Made by a program: the position numbers and the translations under genes. This document shows, one piece after another, positions 1 through 21,238 of a DNA stretch of 64,000 nucleotides; position 1 is the first letter of the stretch; each line of letters opens with the position of its first letter. Below the pieces are notes generated by a model. That model was given only the letters and a program-made list of their open reading frames with translations. It was not told the origin of the DNA and ran no database searches. The stretch comes from Gordonia desulfuricans NBRC 100010 (GTDB lineage Bacteria > Actinomycetota > Actinomycetes > Mycobacteriales > Mycobacteriaceae): assembly GCF_001485495.1 (NCBI RefSeq), contig NZ_BCNF01000012.1, positions 80,017 to 144,016 of the forward strand, given 5' to 3'.

Positions 1-801
1 CCACGACCGGCGGTCGCCTCGCACCACGGTGCGCAGCTGGGGTTCTCGGTCCCGGCCGAACTCGGCGGGCGGATCGACCGGCTGGCCACCGAGCACGGTG
101 TCACCGCGTTCATGGTGGTGCACGCGTCGCTCGCGGTGCTGTTGTCGAGGTTGTCGGCCACCGACGACATCGCCATCGCCACCCCGATCGCCGGCCGCGG
201 CCGGCGCGAGCTCGACGCGTTGATCGGTATGTTCGTCAACACCCTGGTCCTGCGCACCCGCGTCGACCCGGGGATGACGTTCGCCGATCTGCTCGAGGAG
301 GTGCGGACCACCGACCTCGAGGCGTTCACCCACGCCGACGTCCCGTTCGAGACCCTCGTCGAGGTTCTCGAACCCACGCGGTCGCAAGCCTTCTCGCCGC
401 TGGCGCAGGTGATGCTGTCGCTGACCGCCCCGGTGGTCCGGGGGCCGGTGTACGACGGCACGGGTATCGAGATGTCGACGCTCGAACCGCCCGCGGTGGC
501 CGCGCAGGTCGATCTGTCGTTCACCCTGGCCACCGCGCCCGGCGCGGACTGGACCGGGTCGGTGGTCTTCGCGACCGACCTGTTCGACGAGCCGTCGGTG
601 GCGACGATGGTCGACCGGTTCGTCATCCTCCTCGACGCGCTCGTCGCGGCACCGGGACGCGCGGTCAACGACGCCGCGATGGTGGCCCCCGCCGAACTCG
701 ACGACATCGTCGCGTGGTCGTCCGGAATCCCGGCGCCGCCGTCGGAGACCACGCTCGTGGCGTTGACCAGACCCGACCGAAACGTCCCGGAGGAGCGATG
801 A
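1..801 (+). CDS. NRPS, C-terminal end of a condensation domain (5' partial)
   Basis: The frame is open to the first base, so the gene starts outside the window; about 266 residues are visible. They form the second half of a condensation (C) domain, which joins an upstream aminoacyl or peptidyl chain to the next amino acid. Visible family landmarks are [11 protein letters not shown] near residues 77-87 and [11 protein letters not shown] near 111-121. They recur almost word for word in the internal C domains of the next protein. The catalytic HHxxxDG lies upstream and is not seen. The protein ends soon after the C domain, with no adenylation (A) or carrier (T) domain, so its acceptor A domain is at the start of the next polypeptide. 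Splits between C and A domains are less usual than splits after a T or E domain. The stop overlaps a downstream ATG (ATGA). Confidence 0.9.
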   Translation, partial: PRPAVASHHGAQLGFSVPAELGGRIDRLATEHGVTAFMVVHASLAVLLSRLSATDDIAIATPIAGRGRRELDALIGMFVNTLVLRTRVDPGMTFADLLEEVRTTDLEAFTHADVPFETLVEVLEPTRSQAFSPLAQVMLSLTAPVVRGPVYDGTGIEMSTLEPPAVAAQVDLSFTLATAPGADWTGSVVFATDLFDEPSVATMVDRFVILLDALVAAPGRAVNDAAMVAPAELDDIVAWSSGIPAPPSETTLVALTRPDRNVPEER

Positions 802-841
802 GCACCCCACGACAGATCCCGCCACCGGAAGGGGCACGACG

Positions 842-845
<4 letters not shown>
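798..845 (+). CDS. Possible 15-codon relay ORF between two NRPS genes
   Basis: A short frame ([15 protein letters not shown]) has a good ribosome-binding site (GGAGGAGCG directly before ATG). It overlaps the stop of the preceding NRPS gene (ATGA at 798-801) and the start of the next (ATGA at 842-845). Ribosomes could step through it and so couple translation of the two synthetases. The alternative is that two single-base errors or mutations broke one continuous C-A linker. The peptide is Pro/Arg rich and resembles a linker, so I cannot decide between the two. Confidence 0.35.
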
Positions 846-14605
<13,760 letters not shown>

Positions 14606-14616
14606 CCTGAATGTAG

Positions 14617-14635
14617 TTAGGTGACCCTATCCACG
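14617..14635 (+). promoter_or_regulatory. Candidate IdeR/DtxR iron box before mbtH
   Basis: TTAGGTGACCCTATCCACG agrees with the mycobacterial iron-box consensus TWAGGTWAGSCTWACCTWA at 13 of 19 positions. The left half is nearly perfect and the right half is degenerate. It lies 12 nt after the NRPS stop and about 120 nt before mbtH, in the only sizeable gap of the cluster. Iron-dependent repression of a separate mbtH transcript is the natural reading, but the match alone is moderate. Confidence 0.5.
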
Positions 14636-14754
14636 GGTCCCGACGTCGAACGAATGATGAATTGACGATGTCGCCGCGCGAATGCGCGCGACGACATGAC
14701 AATGGTGGGAACGGCGGCCCGTGTGCCGTCGGCGCCAGAGAGAGGACGAGGTAG

Positions 14755-15006
14755 ATGACGAACCCCTTCGATGACGAGAACGGTCGATTCTTCGTGCTGG
14801 TCAACGACGAGAACCAGCATTCGCTGTGGCCGGTCTTCGCCGACATCCCGGCGGGCTGGACCAAGGTCTTCGGTGAGGACAGCCGGGCCGCATGCCTGGA
14901 ATACGTCGAGAAGAACTGGACCGATCTGCGGCCCCAGAGCCTGATCGACGCCATGGAGGCCGACAAGGCCGCGCGTGCGGGCGGCGGGGACGCCACCGGG
15001 CAGTGA
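14755..15006 (+). CDS. mbtH: MbtH-like protein
   Basis: An 83-residue MbtH-family protein. These small proteins bind NRPS adenylation domains and are often needed for their folding and activity. The core [33 protein letters not shown] carries the family pattern, with the conserved Ser-Leu-Trp and the second Trp, followed by W-T-D-L-R-P. The Ala/Gly tail after about residue 70 is extra. It follows the large NRPS by 149 nt on the same strand, so its clients are almost certainly those A domains. A purine-rich site (gagagaggacgagg) precedes the ATG. A candidate iron box upstream and a hairpin just downstream suggest it can be transcribed on its own. Confidence 0.95.
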   Translation: MTNPFDDENGRFFVLVNDENQHSLWPVFADIPAGWTKVFGEDSRAACLEYVEKNWTDLRPQSLIDAMEADKAARAGGGDATGQ

Positions 15007-15018
15007 CCCGTGGGAGAT

Positions 15019-15049
15019 ACCCGGCGGCGAGCCGATGTCGCCGCCGGGT
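15019..15049 (+). terminator. Hairpin terminator after mbtH
   Basis: ACCCGGCGGCGA (15019-15030) pairs perfectly with TCGCCGCCGGGT (15038-15049) across a 7-nt loop, starting 13 nt after the mbtH stop. There is no U-tract, as is common in actinobacteria. Confidence 0.7.
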
Positions 15050-15265
15050 GTCGCACCCGTAACACTTTCACATCAGCAACATCTTTCACATTTTCCTCAC
15101 GCGGTTGCGCTTGTATCGTCGGTGGCGAAAGTATTGTCATTATGGACTGTGTGATTCGTCACAGCTGCCGATGGCCACTCCGTGTAAGCGGCCTCGGTCG
15201 GGCACAGTGAGCAGAACGTGTTCCGTCGGCGGACCCTCAGTGGTGGCCAGTTCGAGGAGGCCGAT

Positions 15266-15592
15266 GTGGTATCCGATCGTGAGGTCGAGGCCGTGGTGTC
15301 AGAGGTCGGGCGCCGTGCGCTGATCACGCCCAGTCTGGTGGCGGTGCGTGTCTTCGGCGAGGCCATCACCTTCGGTGATCTCGACCGATCCATCCGCGAG
15401 TACACCATCGTGATGGAGGCCCGCGGACTCTCGCCGCATGCGGCCTTCTTCGCGGCCCTGCTCCACTGTGCGCCGTCGCTGGCGTCGGTGATCGACGGCA
15501 AGAGCTGTGAGCGGGTCCTCGACGATGTCGTCACCTGGATCGGGCGCGGTATCGACACCGGTCCGGCGCAGGGACTGCGCGCCGTCGGCTGA
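15266..15592 (+). CDS. Small hypothetical protein with weak A-domain-like segment
   Basis: About 108 residues from GTG 15266, chosen because GAGGAGG lies at 15254-15260. The frame also allows an earlier GTG at 15218 (124 residues), but that codon has no clear ribosome-binding site. I cannot assign a family. The stretch LITPSLVAVRVFGEAITFGDLDRSI loosely resembles the start of adenylation domains (VFGDRxxTYxELD). The next part, with MEARGLSPHAAFFAALLHCAPSLASV, is Ala/Leu rich and probably helical. It may be a shrunken relic of, or accessory to, the neighbouring NRPS, or unrelated. An AT-richer promoter region lies between the terminator and the gene. Confidence 0.6.
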   Translation: MVSDREVEAVVSEVGRRALITPSLVAVRVFGEAITFGDLDRSIREYTIVMEARGLSPHAAFFAALLHCAPSLASVIDGKSCERVLDDVVTWIGRGIDTGPAQGLRAVG

Positions 15593-15660
15593 ACCGACTC
15601 GGGTTCCCACGATCAAGGCCCGGAGCTCTGCGCTCAGGCCCACATCCCCGCGATCGGACG

Positions 15661-16242
15661 TCAGAGTCCCGCGATCAGCAGTACCAGGAACAGGATCGGC
15701 AATCCGACGATGGCACTGCCGGTGCCCAGCACGATCCCGGTGATCGCGCGGCCGGTACCGCGGTAGTCCGGGCGCCTGCCGATCTGGAAGGCCCCTACCA
15801 GTCCGAGGACGACGGCCAGTGCGCCGACCAGGCCGCCGAGGCCGGCCAGTGGGATCAGTGGCATCGACGCCAGTCCCGAGATCATTGCCGCCTGTGCGAC
15901 CGGCGCGGTCCGGCGCGTGGGCGGGAGGACGGGCTGCAGCGGCGTGTACGGCACCGGATCGGGGCGGCCGAGGTCCCAGTAGTCGCCCACCGCGGGTAGC
16001 GGGGAATCGTCCTGCCGGGCGCGGGGCGACAACCAGAAGCTCCCGGTGGCCGGCGTCGCGACCTCGACCGCGGCCGGGACTGGTGCTGCGGGGATCGGTG
16101 CGGCGGGTGGCGTGCCGGTGGAGGTGAAGGCCGTGGAGGCGGGGGCGGGGAGCGGTTCGTCGTCGTTCACCGTCGGCCATCGGAGATGCTGATCGGTCAC
16201 CGCGGGCGCGATCGGACTGGTGGGGTGATCGGTCCGGGTCAT
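15661..16242 (-). CDS. DUF4190-type small membrane protein
   Basis: 193 residues from the second in-frame ATG, selected because AGGAGGAACGG precedes it. The first 110 residues are low-complexity, rich in Pro, Ala and Thr. The C-terminal 90 residues hold two long hydrophobic segments around a short polar loop (AQAAMISGLASMPLIPLAGLG and GRAITGIVLGTGSAIVGL). They match the common actinobacterial layout of a proline-rich cytoplasmic head on a two-helix DUF4190 membrane anchor with the internal GRRPDYRGTGRAITGI motif. The function of the family is not known. It stands alone and is divided from the lipoprotein gene upstream by a strong hairpin. Confidence 0.75.
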   Translation of the reverse strand: MTRTDHPTSPIAPAVTDQHLRWPTVNDDEPLPAPASTAFTSTGTPPAAPIPAAPVPAAVEVATPATGSFWLSPRARQDDSPLPAVGDYWDLGRPDPVPYTPLQPVLPPTRRTAPVAQAAMISGLASMPLIPLAGLGGLVGALAVVLGLVGAFQIGRRPDYRGTGRAITGIVLGTGSAIVGLPILFLVLLIAGL

Positions 16243-16364
16243 CCGTTCCTCCTGGTCCATGGGCCGGGTCCGAGTGTACCGACGTCCGCCGACATCCCGG
16301 TCCGCCGAAGATCGCGTTCCCTGTTCCTCGTCGTCCCCGTCGCGGGCGCCGGGTGCGGAGATGA

Positions 16365-16400
16365 CAGACGCCCCACCGGACGGGTCCGGTGGGGCGTCTG
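16365..16400 (-). terminator. Perfect 16-bp terminator hairpin
   Basis: CAGACGCCCCACCGGA (16365-16380) pairs exactly with TCCGGTGGGGCGTCTG (16385-16400) around a 4-nt loop. It lies 34 nt past the stop of the lipoprotein gene, which it should terminate, and before the DUF4190 gene. No U-tract is present on either strand. Confidence 0.8.
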
Positions 16401-16434
16401 TGGTCGGTACCGGATGGATCGGTACCGGATGAGG

Positions 16435-16944
16435 TCAGTGACCGCCGGGCATCATCGACGACAGCTGCTCGACGACGCTGCCGCTGAGCTTCCAGGTGCC
16501 GTCGATGTTGACGTAGGTCAGGTCCAGGTCGACCGGGTGATCGGGGGCGTGCGGGCTGGTCACGGCGACGGTGACGGTGGCCTTGTCGCCATCGGCCTTC
16601 ACGGTCTTCACCTCGTACACCTCGGGGCCGTAGCCGGCGGCCGACGCGCCCTTGTTGTAGGCCTGCAGGGCGGGCTTGGTGGCCGGGTTGGAGGTGTCGA
16701 CCACGGTGTCGAGCTGCTCGCTCGAGGTGTCCGGGTTGAGTGCGGTGCGCAGGATGGTCTGCGCCGACGCCACGTCGAGATCGGTCGCCTGGGCCTCGCC
16801 CGAGGTGCTCGCCTCGGCGGATGCCGATGCGGACGCCGACGTCGTGGTGGTCGAGGTGGTGTCGTCGTCGCTGGAGCATGCGGCGACGGAGAAGACTGCA
16901 GCGCCGGCCAGCAGGGCCGCGGCGACGGACTTCCGAAGCGTCAT
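16435..16944 (-). CDS. Mtb12-like secreted lipoprotein
   Basis: 169 residues from ATG 16944, preceded by GGGAG. The N-terminus is a lipoprotein signal: MTLRKS, a hydrophobic run, then the lipobox SVAAC with the modified Cys at about residue 22. An Asp/Ser/Thr-rich linker follows to about residue 50. The rest (LNPDTSSEQLDTVVDTSNPATKPALQ... VNIDGTWKLS) resembles the Mtb12 (low molecular weight antigen) fold of mycobacterial exported proteins, related to NTF2-like domains. Its role in those organisms is unknown. An iron-box-like sequence sits 21-39 nt before the start, so the gene may respond to iron and could be linked to metal uptake. That link is inferred. Confidence 0.75.
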   Translation of the reverse strand: MTLRKSVAAALLAGAAVFSVAACSSDDDTTSTTTTSASASASAEASTSGEAQATDLDVASAQTILRTALNPDTSSEQLDTVVDTSNPATKPALQAYNKGASAAGYGPEVYEVKTVKADGDKATVTVAVTSPHAPDHPVDLDLTYVNIDGTWKLSGSVVEQLSSMMPGGH

Positions 16945-16964
16945 TTCGTGACTCCCATCGAGGA

Positions 16965-16983
16965 TTAGGTAAGCCCACACTAA
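16965..16983 (-). promoter_or_regulatory. Candidate IdeR/DtxR iron box before the lipoprotein
   Basis: TTAGGTAAGCCCACACTAA (plus-strand reading) agrees with TWAGGTWAGSCTWACCTWA at 16 of 19 positions, the best match seen in the window. It ends 21 nt before the lipoprotein ATG. It also lies about 100 nt upstream of the divergent monooxygenase gene, so either or both could be controlled. Confidence 0.6.
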
Positions 16984-17028
16984 CTCACCGGTAGGTTTCG
17001 CTCGAGGAGGCGCCCCGCAGGAATTAAA

Positions 17029-17042
17029 CGGACCAAGGTCCG
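17029..17042 (+). promoter_or_regulatory. Inverted repeat, candidate operator of the monooxygenase pair
   Basis: CGGACC-AA-GGTCCG is a perfect 6-2-6 palindrome 45 nt before the monooxygenase start. A second inverted repeat (TGGGT/ACCCA, 17049-17065) follows. Sites of this form are typical of TetR-family regulators. No cognate regulator is adjacent. Confidence 0.45.
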
Positions 17043-17087
17043 GTTATGCTGGGTGACAGTTACCCACCGGCACCTCGGAGGCGCGCC

Positions 17088-18200
17088 ATGCAGTTCGGAC
17101 TCTTCAGCGTCAGCGACATCACCACCGATCCCACGACCGGCATCACCCCCACCGAGAACGAGCGCATCAAGGCGATGGTGACCATCGCGAAGAAGGCCGA
17201 GGACATCGGGCTCGACGTCTTCGCCCTCGGTGAGCACCACAACCGCCCGTTCTTCTCGTCGTCGCCGACCACCACCCTGGCCTACATCGCCGCCCAGACC
17301 AGCACGCTGAACCTGTCCACCTCGACCACCCTGATCACCACCAACGATCCGGTGAAGATCGCCGAGGACTTCGCGATGCTGCAGCACCTCGCCGACGGGC
17401 GCGTCGACCTCATGCTCGGCCGCGGCAACACCGGGCCGGTCTACCCGTGGTTCGGTCAGGACATCCGGCAGGGCATCCCGCTGGCAATCGAGAACTACCA
17501 TCTGCTGCACCGGCTCTGGACCGAGGACGTCGTGAACTGGGAGGGCAAGTTCCGCACCCCGCTCACCTCCTTCACCTCCACTCCGCGCCCGCTCGACGAC
17601 GTCGCACCGTTCGTGTGGCACGGCTCGATCCGCAGCCCGGAGATCGCCGAGCAGGCCGCCTATTACGGGGACGGCTTCTTCGCCAACCACATCTTCTGGC
17701 CCGCCGAACACTCCAAGCGGCTGATCGACTTCTACCGCGAGCGCTACGAGCACTACGGACACGGCAAGGCGCACCAGGCGATCGTCGGTCTCGGCGGACA
17801 GTTCTTCATCCGCAAGAACTCCCAGGACGCCGTTCGCGAGTTCCGGCCGTACTTCGACAACGCCCCCGTCTACGGACATGGCCCGTCGCTGGAGGACTTC
17901 ACCCGCGAGACCCCGCTGACCGTCGGCAGCCCGGCTGAATTCGTCGACCGCACACTGTCTTTCCGTGACACCTTCGGCGACTATCAGCGTCAGCTGTTCC
18001 TCGTCGACCACGCCGGGCTGCCGTTGAAGACGGTGCTCGAGCAGCTCGACGAGCTCGGTGAGGTGCTGCCCGAACTCCGCAAGGGCTTCGCCGCGGGCCG
18101 CCCCGCCGACGTCCCCGACGCCCCGACCCACGCCTCGCTGGTCACCGCCCGCGACGCCGAGGCCGATTCCGCCGACAACACAGAGAAGGTGAACGCATGA
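17088..18200 (+). CDS. Luciferase-like FMN-dependent monooxygenase, CE1758 type
   Basis: 370 residues of the bacterial luciferase superfamily (LLM): a single TIM-barrel that uses reduced FMN and oxygen on an unknown organic substrate. Family features are the MQFGLFSVSD start, ALGEHHNRPFFSSSP near residues 46-60, the GRGNTGPVYPWFG segment near 108-120, and VGSPAEFVDRTL toward the end. Start ATG 17088 is chosen because CTCGGAGG precedes it and because LLM proteins begin right at this strand; an upstream GTG/ATG would add only a non-family tail. The next gene, an FMN reductase of the partner family, overlaps it by 4 nt (ATGA), which strongly suggests a two-component monooxygenase supplied with FMNH2 in cis. 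The Ala/Asp-rich tail after about residue 335 is a variable extension. Confidence 0.9.
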   Translation: MQFGLFSVSDITTDPTTGITPTENERIKAMVTIAKKAEDIGLDVFALGEHHNRPFFSSSPTTTLAYIAAQTSTLNLSTSTTLITTNDPVKIAEDFAMLQHLADGRVDLMLGRGNTGPVYPWFGQDIRQGIPLAIENYHLLHRLWTEDVVNWEGKFRTPLTSFTSTPRPLDDVAPFVWHGSIRSPEIAEQAAYYGDGFFANHIFWPAEHSKRLIDFYRERYEHYGHGKAHQAIVGLGGQFFIRKNSQDAVREFRPYFDNAPVYGHGPSLEDFTRETPLTVGSPAEFVDRTLSFRDTFGDYQRQLFLVDHAGLPLKTVLEQLDELGEVLPELRKGFAAGRPADVPDAPTHASLVTARDAEADSADNTEKVNA

Positions 18201-18877
18201 GCGCCGTGGATCTCGTCGCGGTCAACGCCGGACTCGGTGAGCCGTCGTCGACGAGGATGCTCGTCGACCGGCTCGTCGCTGCGACGACCGCCGAATTCGG
18301 TTCGGACGGAGTCGATGTCACCGTGACGGTGATCGACCTGCGGGACCTCGCCGTGGACCTCGGGGCCTCGATGGCCGCCGGTTTCGCCGGCGGTGCGGCC
18401 CGGGCGGCGATCGAGCGGGTGCAGCAGGCCGACGCGCTGATCGTGGCGACCCCGGTCTTCAACGCCTCGTACTCGGGGTTGTTCAAGACCTTCTTCGACC
18501 TCGTCGACGTGGATACGATGACCGCCAAGCCGGTCCTCATCGCGGCAACCGGTGGCAGCCCGCGACATTCGATGGTGCTCGACCACGCGCTGCGCCCCCT
18601 GTTCGGGTATCTGCGCACCGTGGTGGTGCCGACCGGGGTGTACGCCGCGTCCGAGGACTGGGCCGGTGGTTCCGGTGACACCACCTCGCTCGACACCCGG
18701 ATCAGGCGTGCGGCAGCAGAACTGGCGGCTGTGGCCGGCACCCGCCCCGCCCGCGCGGTGCGCTCGGGTCGTCGCCCGGCCGCCGATGCGGTCGCAGACA
18801 CCGCCGACGGTTCGGATGCGAGCCGCCGCGCGGAGCAGGCGGGTATCGACAACTTCGCCCGGCTGCTGGGCCGCTGA
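18197..18877 (+). CDS. FMN reductase, CE1759 type
   Basis: 226 residues of the NADPH-dependent FMN reductase (flavodoxin-like) family. The N-terminal VNAGLGEPSSTRMLVDRL is the phosphate-binding loop. The motif ADALIVATPVFNASYSGLFKTFFDLVD near residues 78-104 is the family signature for flavin binding. GSPRHSMVLDHALRPLF follows near 119-135. The last 45 residues are Ala/Arg rich and probably disordered. Its start codon overlaps the stop of the monooxygenase gene, so the two are co-translated and this enzyme most likely reduces FMN for that partner. Such pairs recur in Corynebacterium relatives; the substrate is not known. Confidence 0.9.
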   Translation: MSAVDLVAVNAGLGEPSSTRMLVDRLVAATTAEFGSDGVDVTVTVIDLRDLAVDLGASMAAGFAGGAARAAIERVQQADALIVATPVFNASYSGLFKTFFDLVDVDTMTAKPVLIAATGGSPRHSMVLDHALRPLFGYLRTVVVPTGVYAASEDWAGGSGDTTSLDTRIRRAAAELAAVAGTRPARAVRSGRRPAADAVADTADGSDASRRAEQAGIDNFARLLGR

Positions 18878-18913
18878 CCAGACCCCGCTGACCCGATCCC
18901 ACCACGACACCGC

Positions 18914-19051
18914 CCCGGCCATCCGGCGGCGGACGGTCTGCTCGAGTCCGCCGACGAGCGCATAGGCCAGTACCGAGACCACGATGATGATCGCGATCGA
19001 CGCCCAGAGCTGGTTGTAGTCGAAGGCCCAGGTCACCGATGTCAGCAGCGG
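18914..19051 (-). pseudogene. Remnant of an ABC transporter permease C-terminus
   Basis: The minus strand encodes PLLTSVTWAFDYNQLWASIAII and then a hydrophobic run ending LAYALVGGLEQTVRRR. This is the typical final helix and basic tail of NitT/TauT/SsuC-type permeases. A stop lies directly upstream, and the conserved EAA-loop portion is absent. The frame then runs on antisense through the FMN reductase without a stop of its own. The rest of this gap (18878-19233) has no other gene; a second short tail (PPRLPPGFRPDEP then stop, near 19096-19135, minus strand) may be another relic. Confidence 0.4.
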
Positions 19052-19233
19052 TCAGATGTCGGTGGGCACCGCGGAGTGGATGTCGCCGAGACCTACGGCT
19101 CGTCGGGGCGGAAACCCGGCGGCAGGCGCGGCGGCTGCGGAGATGCTCAAACGCTGAGCAACAGGGGTCGTTCGCCAGATGTCCGTCGCTGGATCACAAT
19201 GGGGGTCTCATCATCCTGTCGAGGAGGCGTCCC

Positions 19234-19641
19234 GTGGCCGGCTATCCACCCCGTAACGACACCCCGGACACACCGGTGTTGCTGCCCGCACCGATCGAGC
19301 GGATCGTGTTGGGCCTGCAGCCCGTCCTCGGTCCGATCGCCCGCCGGACCCCGGCGCTGGCCACCATCACCCATCGCGGTCGGGTCACCGGCGAGACGTT
19401 CCGGACCCCGGTGCGGGCGTTCCGTGGCGATGGGGTGCTCGCCGTCGCGATGATCCACGGCACCACCGACTGGGTGCGCAACATCCTCGCCGCCGGGGCC
19501 GCCGACGTCCGGCTGTCCGGCACACAGTGCCACATCGTCAACCCGCGGGTGGTGCCGGTCGGCGGTGACGCCGACGGTCTCCCCGACGCCGCACGCAAAG
19601 CGCTACGACGCAGTGCGGTCTTCGTCGCCGACATCGGCTGA
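19234..19641 (+). CDS. Deazaflavin (F420)-dependent nitroreductase-family protein
   Basis: 135 residues of the DUF385/Ddn-like family, split-barrel proteins of mycobacteria and relatives that bind the deazaflavin F420 or related cofactors. The diagnostic stretch is THRGRVTGETFRTPV near residues 45-59, followed by VAMIHGTTDWVRNILAAGAADVRLSG near 70-96, where the family has its GxxxWxxNLLA core. GTG 19234 is chosen because GAGGAGG lies 7 nt upstream; the longer open frame before it has no family sequence. It lacks the N-terminal membrane-associated extension of Ddn itself. It stands between a degenerate region and a block of tandem repeats. The substrate is unknown. Confidence 0.8.
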   Translation: MAGYPPRNDTPDTPVLLPAPIERIVLGLQPVLGPIARRTPALATITHRGRVTGETFRTPVRAFRGDGVLAVAMIHGTTDWVRNILAAGAADVRLSGTQCHIVNPRVVPVGGDADGLPDAARKALRRSAVFVADIG

Positions 19642-19654
19642 GCCCATCGTCGCT

Positions 19655-20102
19655 CGCGTGGGCCGTCGTTGCGTCGTGAGGTCGGCTGTCTGAGGTTTCG
19701 ACACGTCTCGTCGCTGCGCTCCTCGTCGGCTCAACCATCGTGTGGTTCTTGCGGTTTGGGTAGTGGGTGGTTGAGCCGGGGCCGAGCCCTTGGGTGTTCG
19801 TGTGGGCTGTTGTTGCGTCGTGAGGTCGGCTGTCTGAGGTTTCGACACGTCTCGTCGCTGCGCTCCTCGTCGGCTCAACCATCGTGTGGTTCTTGCGGTT
19901 TGGGTAATGGTTGGTTGAGCCGGGGTCGAGCTCTTGGGTGTTCGTGTGGGCTGTTGTTGCGTCGTGAGGTTGGCCGTCTGAGGTTTCGACATGTCTCGTG
20001 GCTGCGCTCCTCGTCGGCTCAACCATCGTGTGGTGCTTGTGGTTTGGGGAATTGATGGTTGAGCCGGGACCGAGCCCTTGGGCGAGGACCCGTGTCGAAA
20101 CC
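19655..20102. repeat. 144-bp tandem repeat, about three copies
   Basis: Copies begin near 19671, 19815 and 19959, an exact 144-bp period; the last copy is partial and diverges after about 20088. Each unit contains a left arm (tgaggtttcgacacgtctcg...cggctcaaccatc) and a right arm (ggttgagccggg...cgag) that are partly complementary. The block ends in cgaggacccgtgtcgaaacc, the reverse complement of the edge of the 61-bp repeats at 57786. An apparent 128-codon open frame across it is only the repeat being a multiple of three. No gene lies in 19642-20146. Confidence 0.9.
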
Positions 20103-20146
20103 CGGTGAGACAGCGGTGTTCGCAACCACTTCCGACTCGAGGGTGA

Positions 20147-21160
20147 TCAGTCGTGCGCCCGACCCGGCGTGTTCTCCCGCGCACGGAGCCGGGTCCCCGG
20201 GAGTTGCGGAGCCGGAAGATGTTGCACCTCACCGGTATAACCCTGAACCTGGCCGAACCGTTCGCTGTGGTCCATCCACTCCTCGCGGAACCGGACGATG
20301 TCGTCGTGGCTTCGTCCCAGGAAGTTCCACCACATGATGATGTCCTCGCCCAAGGGCAGGCCGCCGAGGACGATCACCCGGGCGGAATCGGAACCGGGGT
20401 TGACCAGCGTGAGCTGCTCGGCTCCCAGGCCGACATACCCCAGCTCGGTCCGTTCGATTGTGCGGGAGGCGGATTCGGCGATCGCCACGGAACCGGAATC
20501 GACCAGGAATCCGTGCTCGAAGTCGGCGCGAACATCGAGGACGGCCCGGCTCCCCGCCGGCAGATGCAGTTCCGCGCCCATGAGTGGGGTGAATGTCGGC
20601 ACCGGCGACGCCGATCCGAGCAGCTCGCCGAGGAAGACCCGGGCGGTGACCTCGCCGGCCGTGATCAGTGGTGGCGCGTAGTGGGCGAAACCGCGGGCGG
20701 TATCGGCCGCCGACGCGGGCAGGGCGATCCAGAGCTGCACCCCGTGCAGCACCGTGGTGTCGGGGGTGGAGACCTCGGTGTGGGCGATCCCGTGACCGGC
20801 GGTCATCAGGTTGAGCTCACCGGGGCGCACCATGGCATGGTTGCCCATCGTGTCCCGGTGCTCGATCTCGCCGGTGAAAAGCCAACTGGCCGTCTGTAAA
20901 CCGGTGTGCGGATGTGGTGGTACGTCCATGCCGCCGGTGGCCGCGACGTCATCGGGTCCGTAGTGGTCGGCAAAGCACCAGGCCCCGATGAGCGAGCGAT
21001 CCCGTTGCGGAAGGGTGCGATGCACCGTCATCGCGCGCGGGCCGCCCAGTGGCACGTCGCGTGCGGTGAGGATGTCCATCCGGATCGTTCCGGCCCCCTC
21101 CGCCGGTGCGGCGTCGGTGTGGCAGTGCACCTCGGCAGGTTCGGTCTCCAGATTGCTCAT
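20147..21160 (-). CDS. Pirin-family protein
   Basis: 337 residues of the pirin family, bicupin proteins with one metal site; bacterial members include quercetinases and redox-linked regulators. The N-terminal cupin has VPPHPHTGLQTASWLFTGEIEHRD with the metal-binding His pair, near residues 79-102. It is followed by MTAGHGIAHTEVS near 120-132 and GVQLWIALPA. The second cupin is around residues 170-260. ATG 21160 (MSNLETEP) is chosen; a GTG 18 nt upstream is possible. The last 50 residues include IMWWNFLGRSHDDIVRFREEWMD, the usual pirin C-terminal segment. It is followed only by the repeat block, and a 78-nt gap separates it from the decarboxylase-like gene upstream. Confidence 0.9.
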   Translation of the reverse strand: MSNLETEPAEVHCHTDAAPAEGAGTIRMDILTARDVPLGGPRAMTVHRTLPQRDRSLIGAWCFADHYGPDDVAATGGMDVPPHPHTGLQTASWLFTGEIEHRDTMGNHAMVRPGELNLMTAGHGIAHTEVSTPDTTVLHGVQLWIALPASAADTARGFAHYAPPLITAGEVTARVFLGELLGSASPVPTFTPLMGAELHLPAGSRAVLDVRADFEHGFLVDSGSVAIAESASRTIERTELGYVGLGAEQLTLVNPGSDSARVIVLGGLPLGEDIIMWWNFLGRSHDDIVRFREEWMDHSERFGQVQGYTGEVQHLPAPQLPGTRLRARENTPGRAHD

Positions 21161-21238
21161 CGCGCACCACACTTTCACCGTCGGGCTGGACGTGTGGGCC
21201 CAGTCTACGGAGGTAGGGGTGGCGATGCCGTCAGGCCA

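Noticed and set aside
15010..15323. Short plus-strand frames between mbtH and the small unknown gene
   Set aside because: They overlap the terminator hairpin or the promoter and have no supporting start signals.
19669..20055. 128-codon frame across the 144-bp repeats and the thought that it might be a CRISPR array
   Set aside because: The period is a multiple of three, so the frame stays open by chance. Units are long, contiguous and without unique spacers, which excludes CRISPR.
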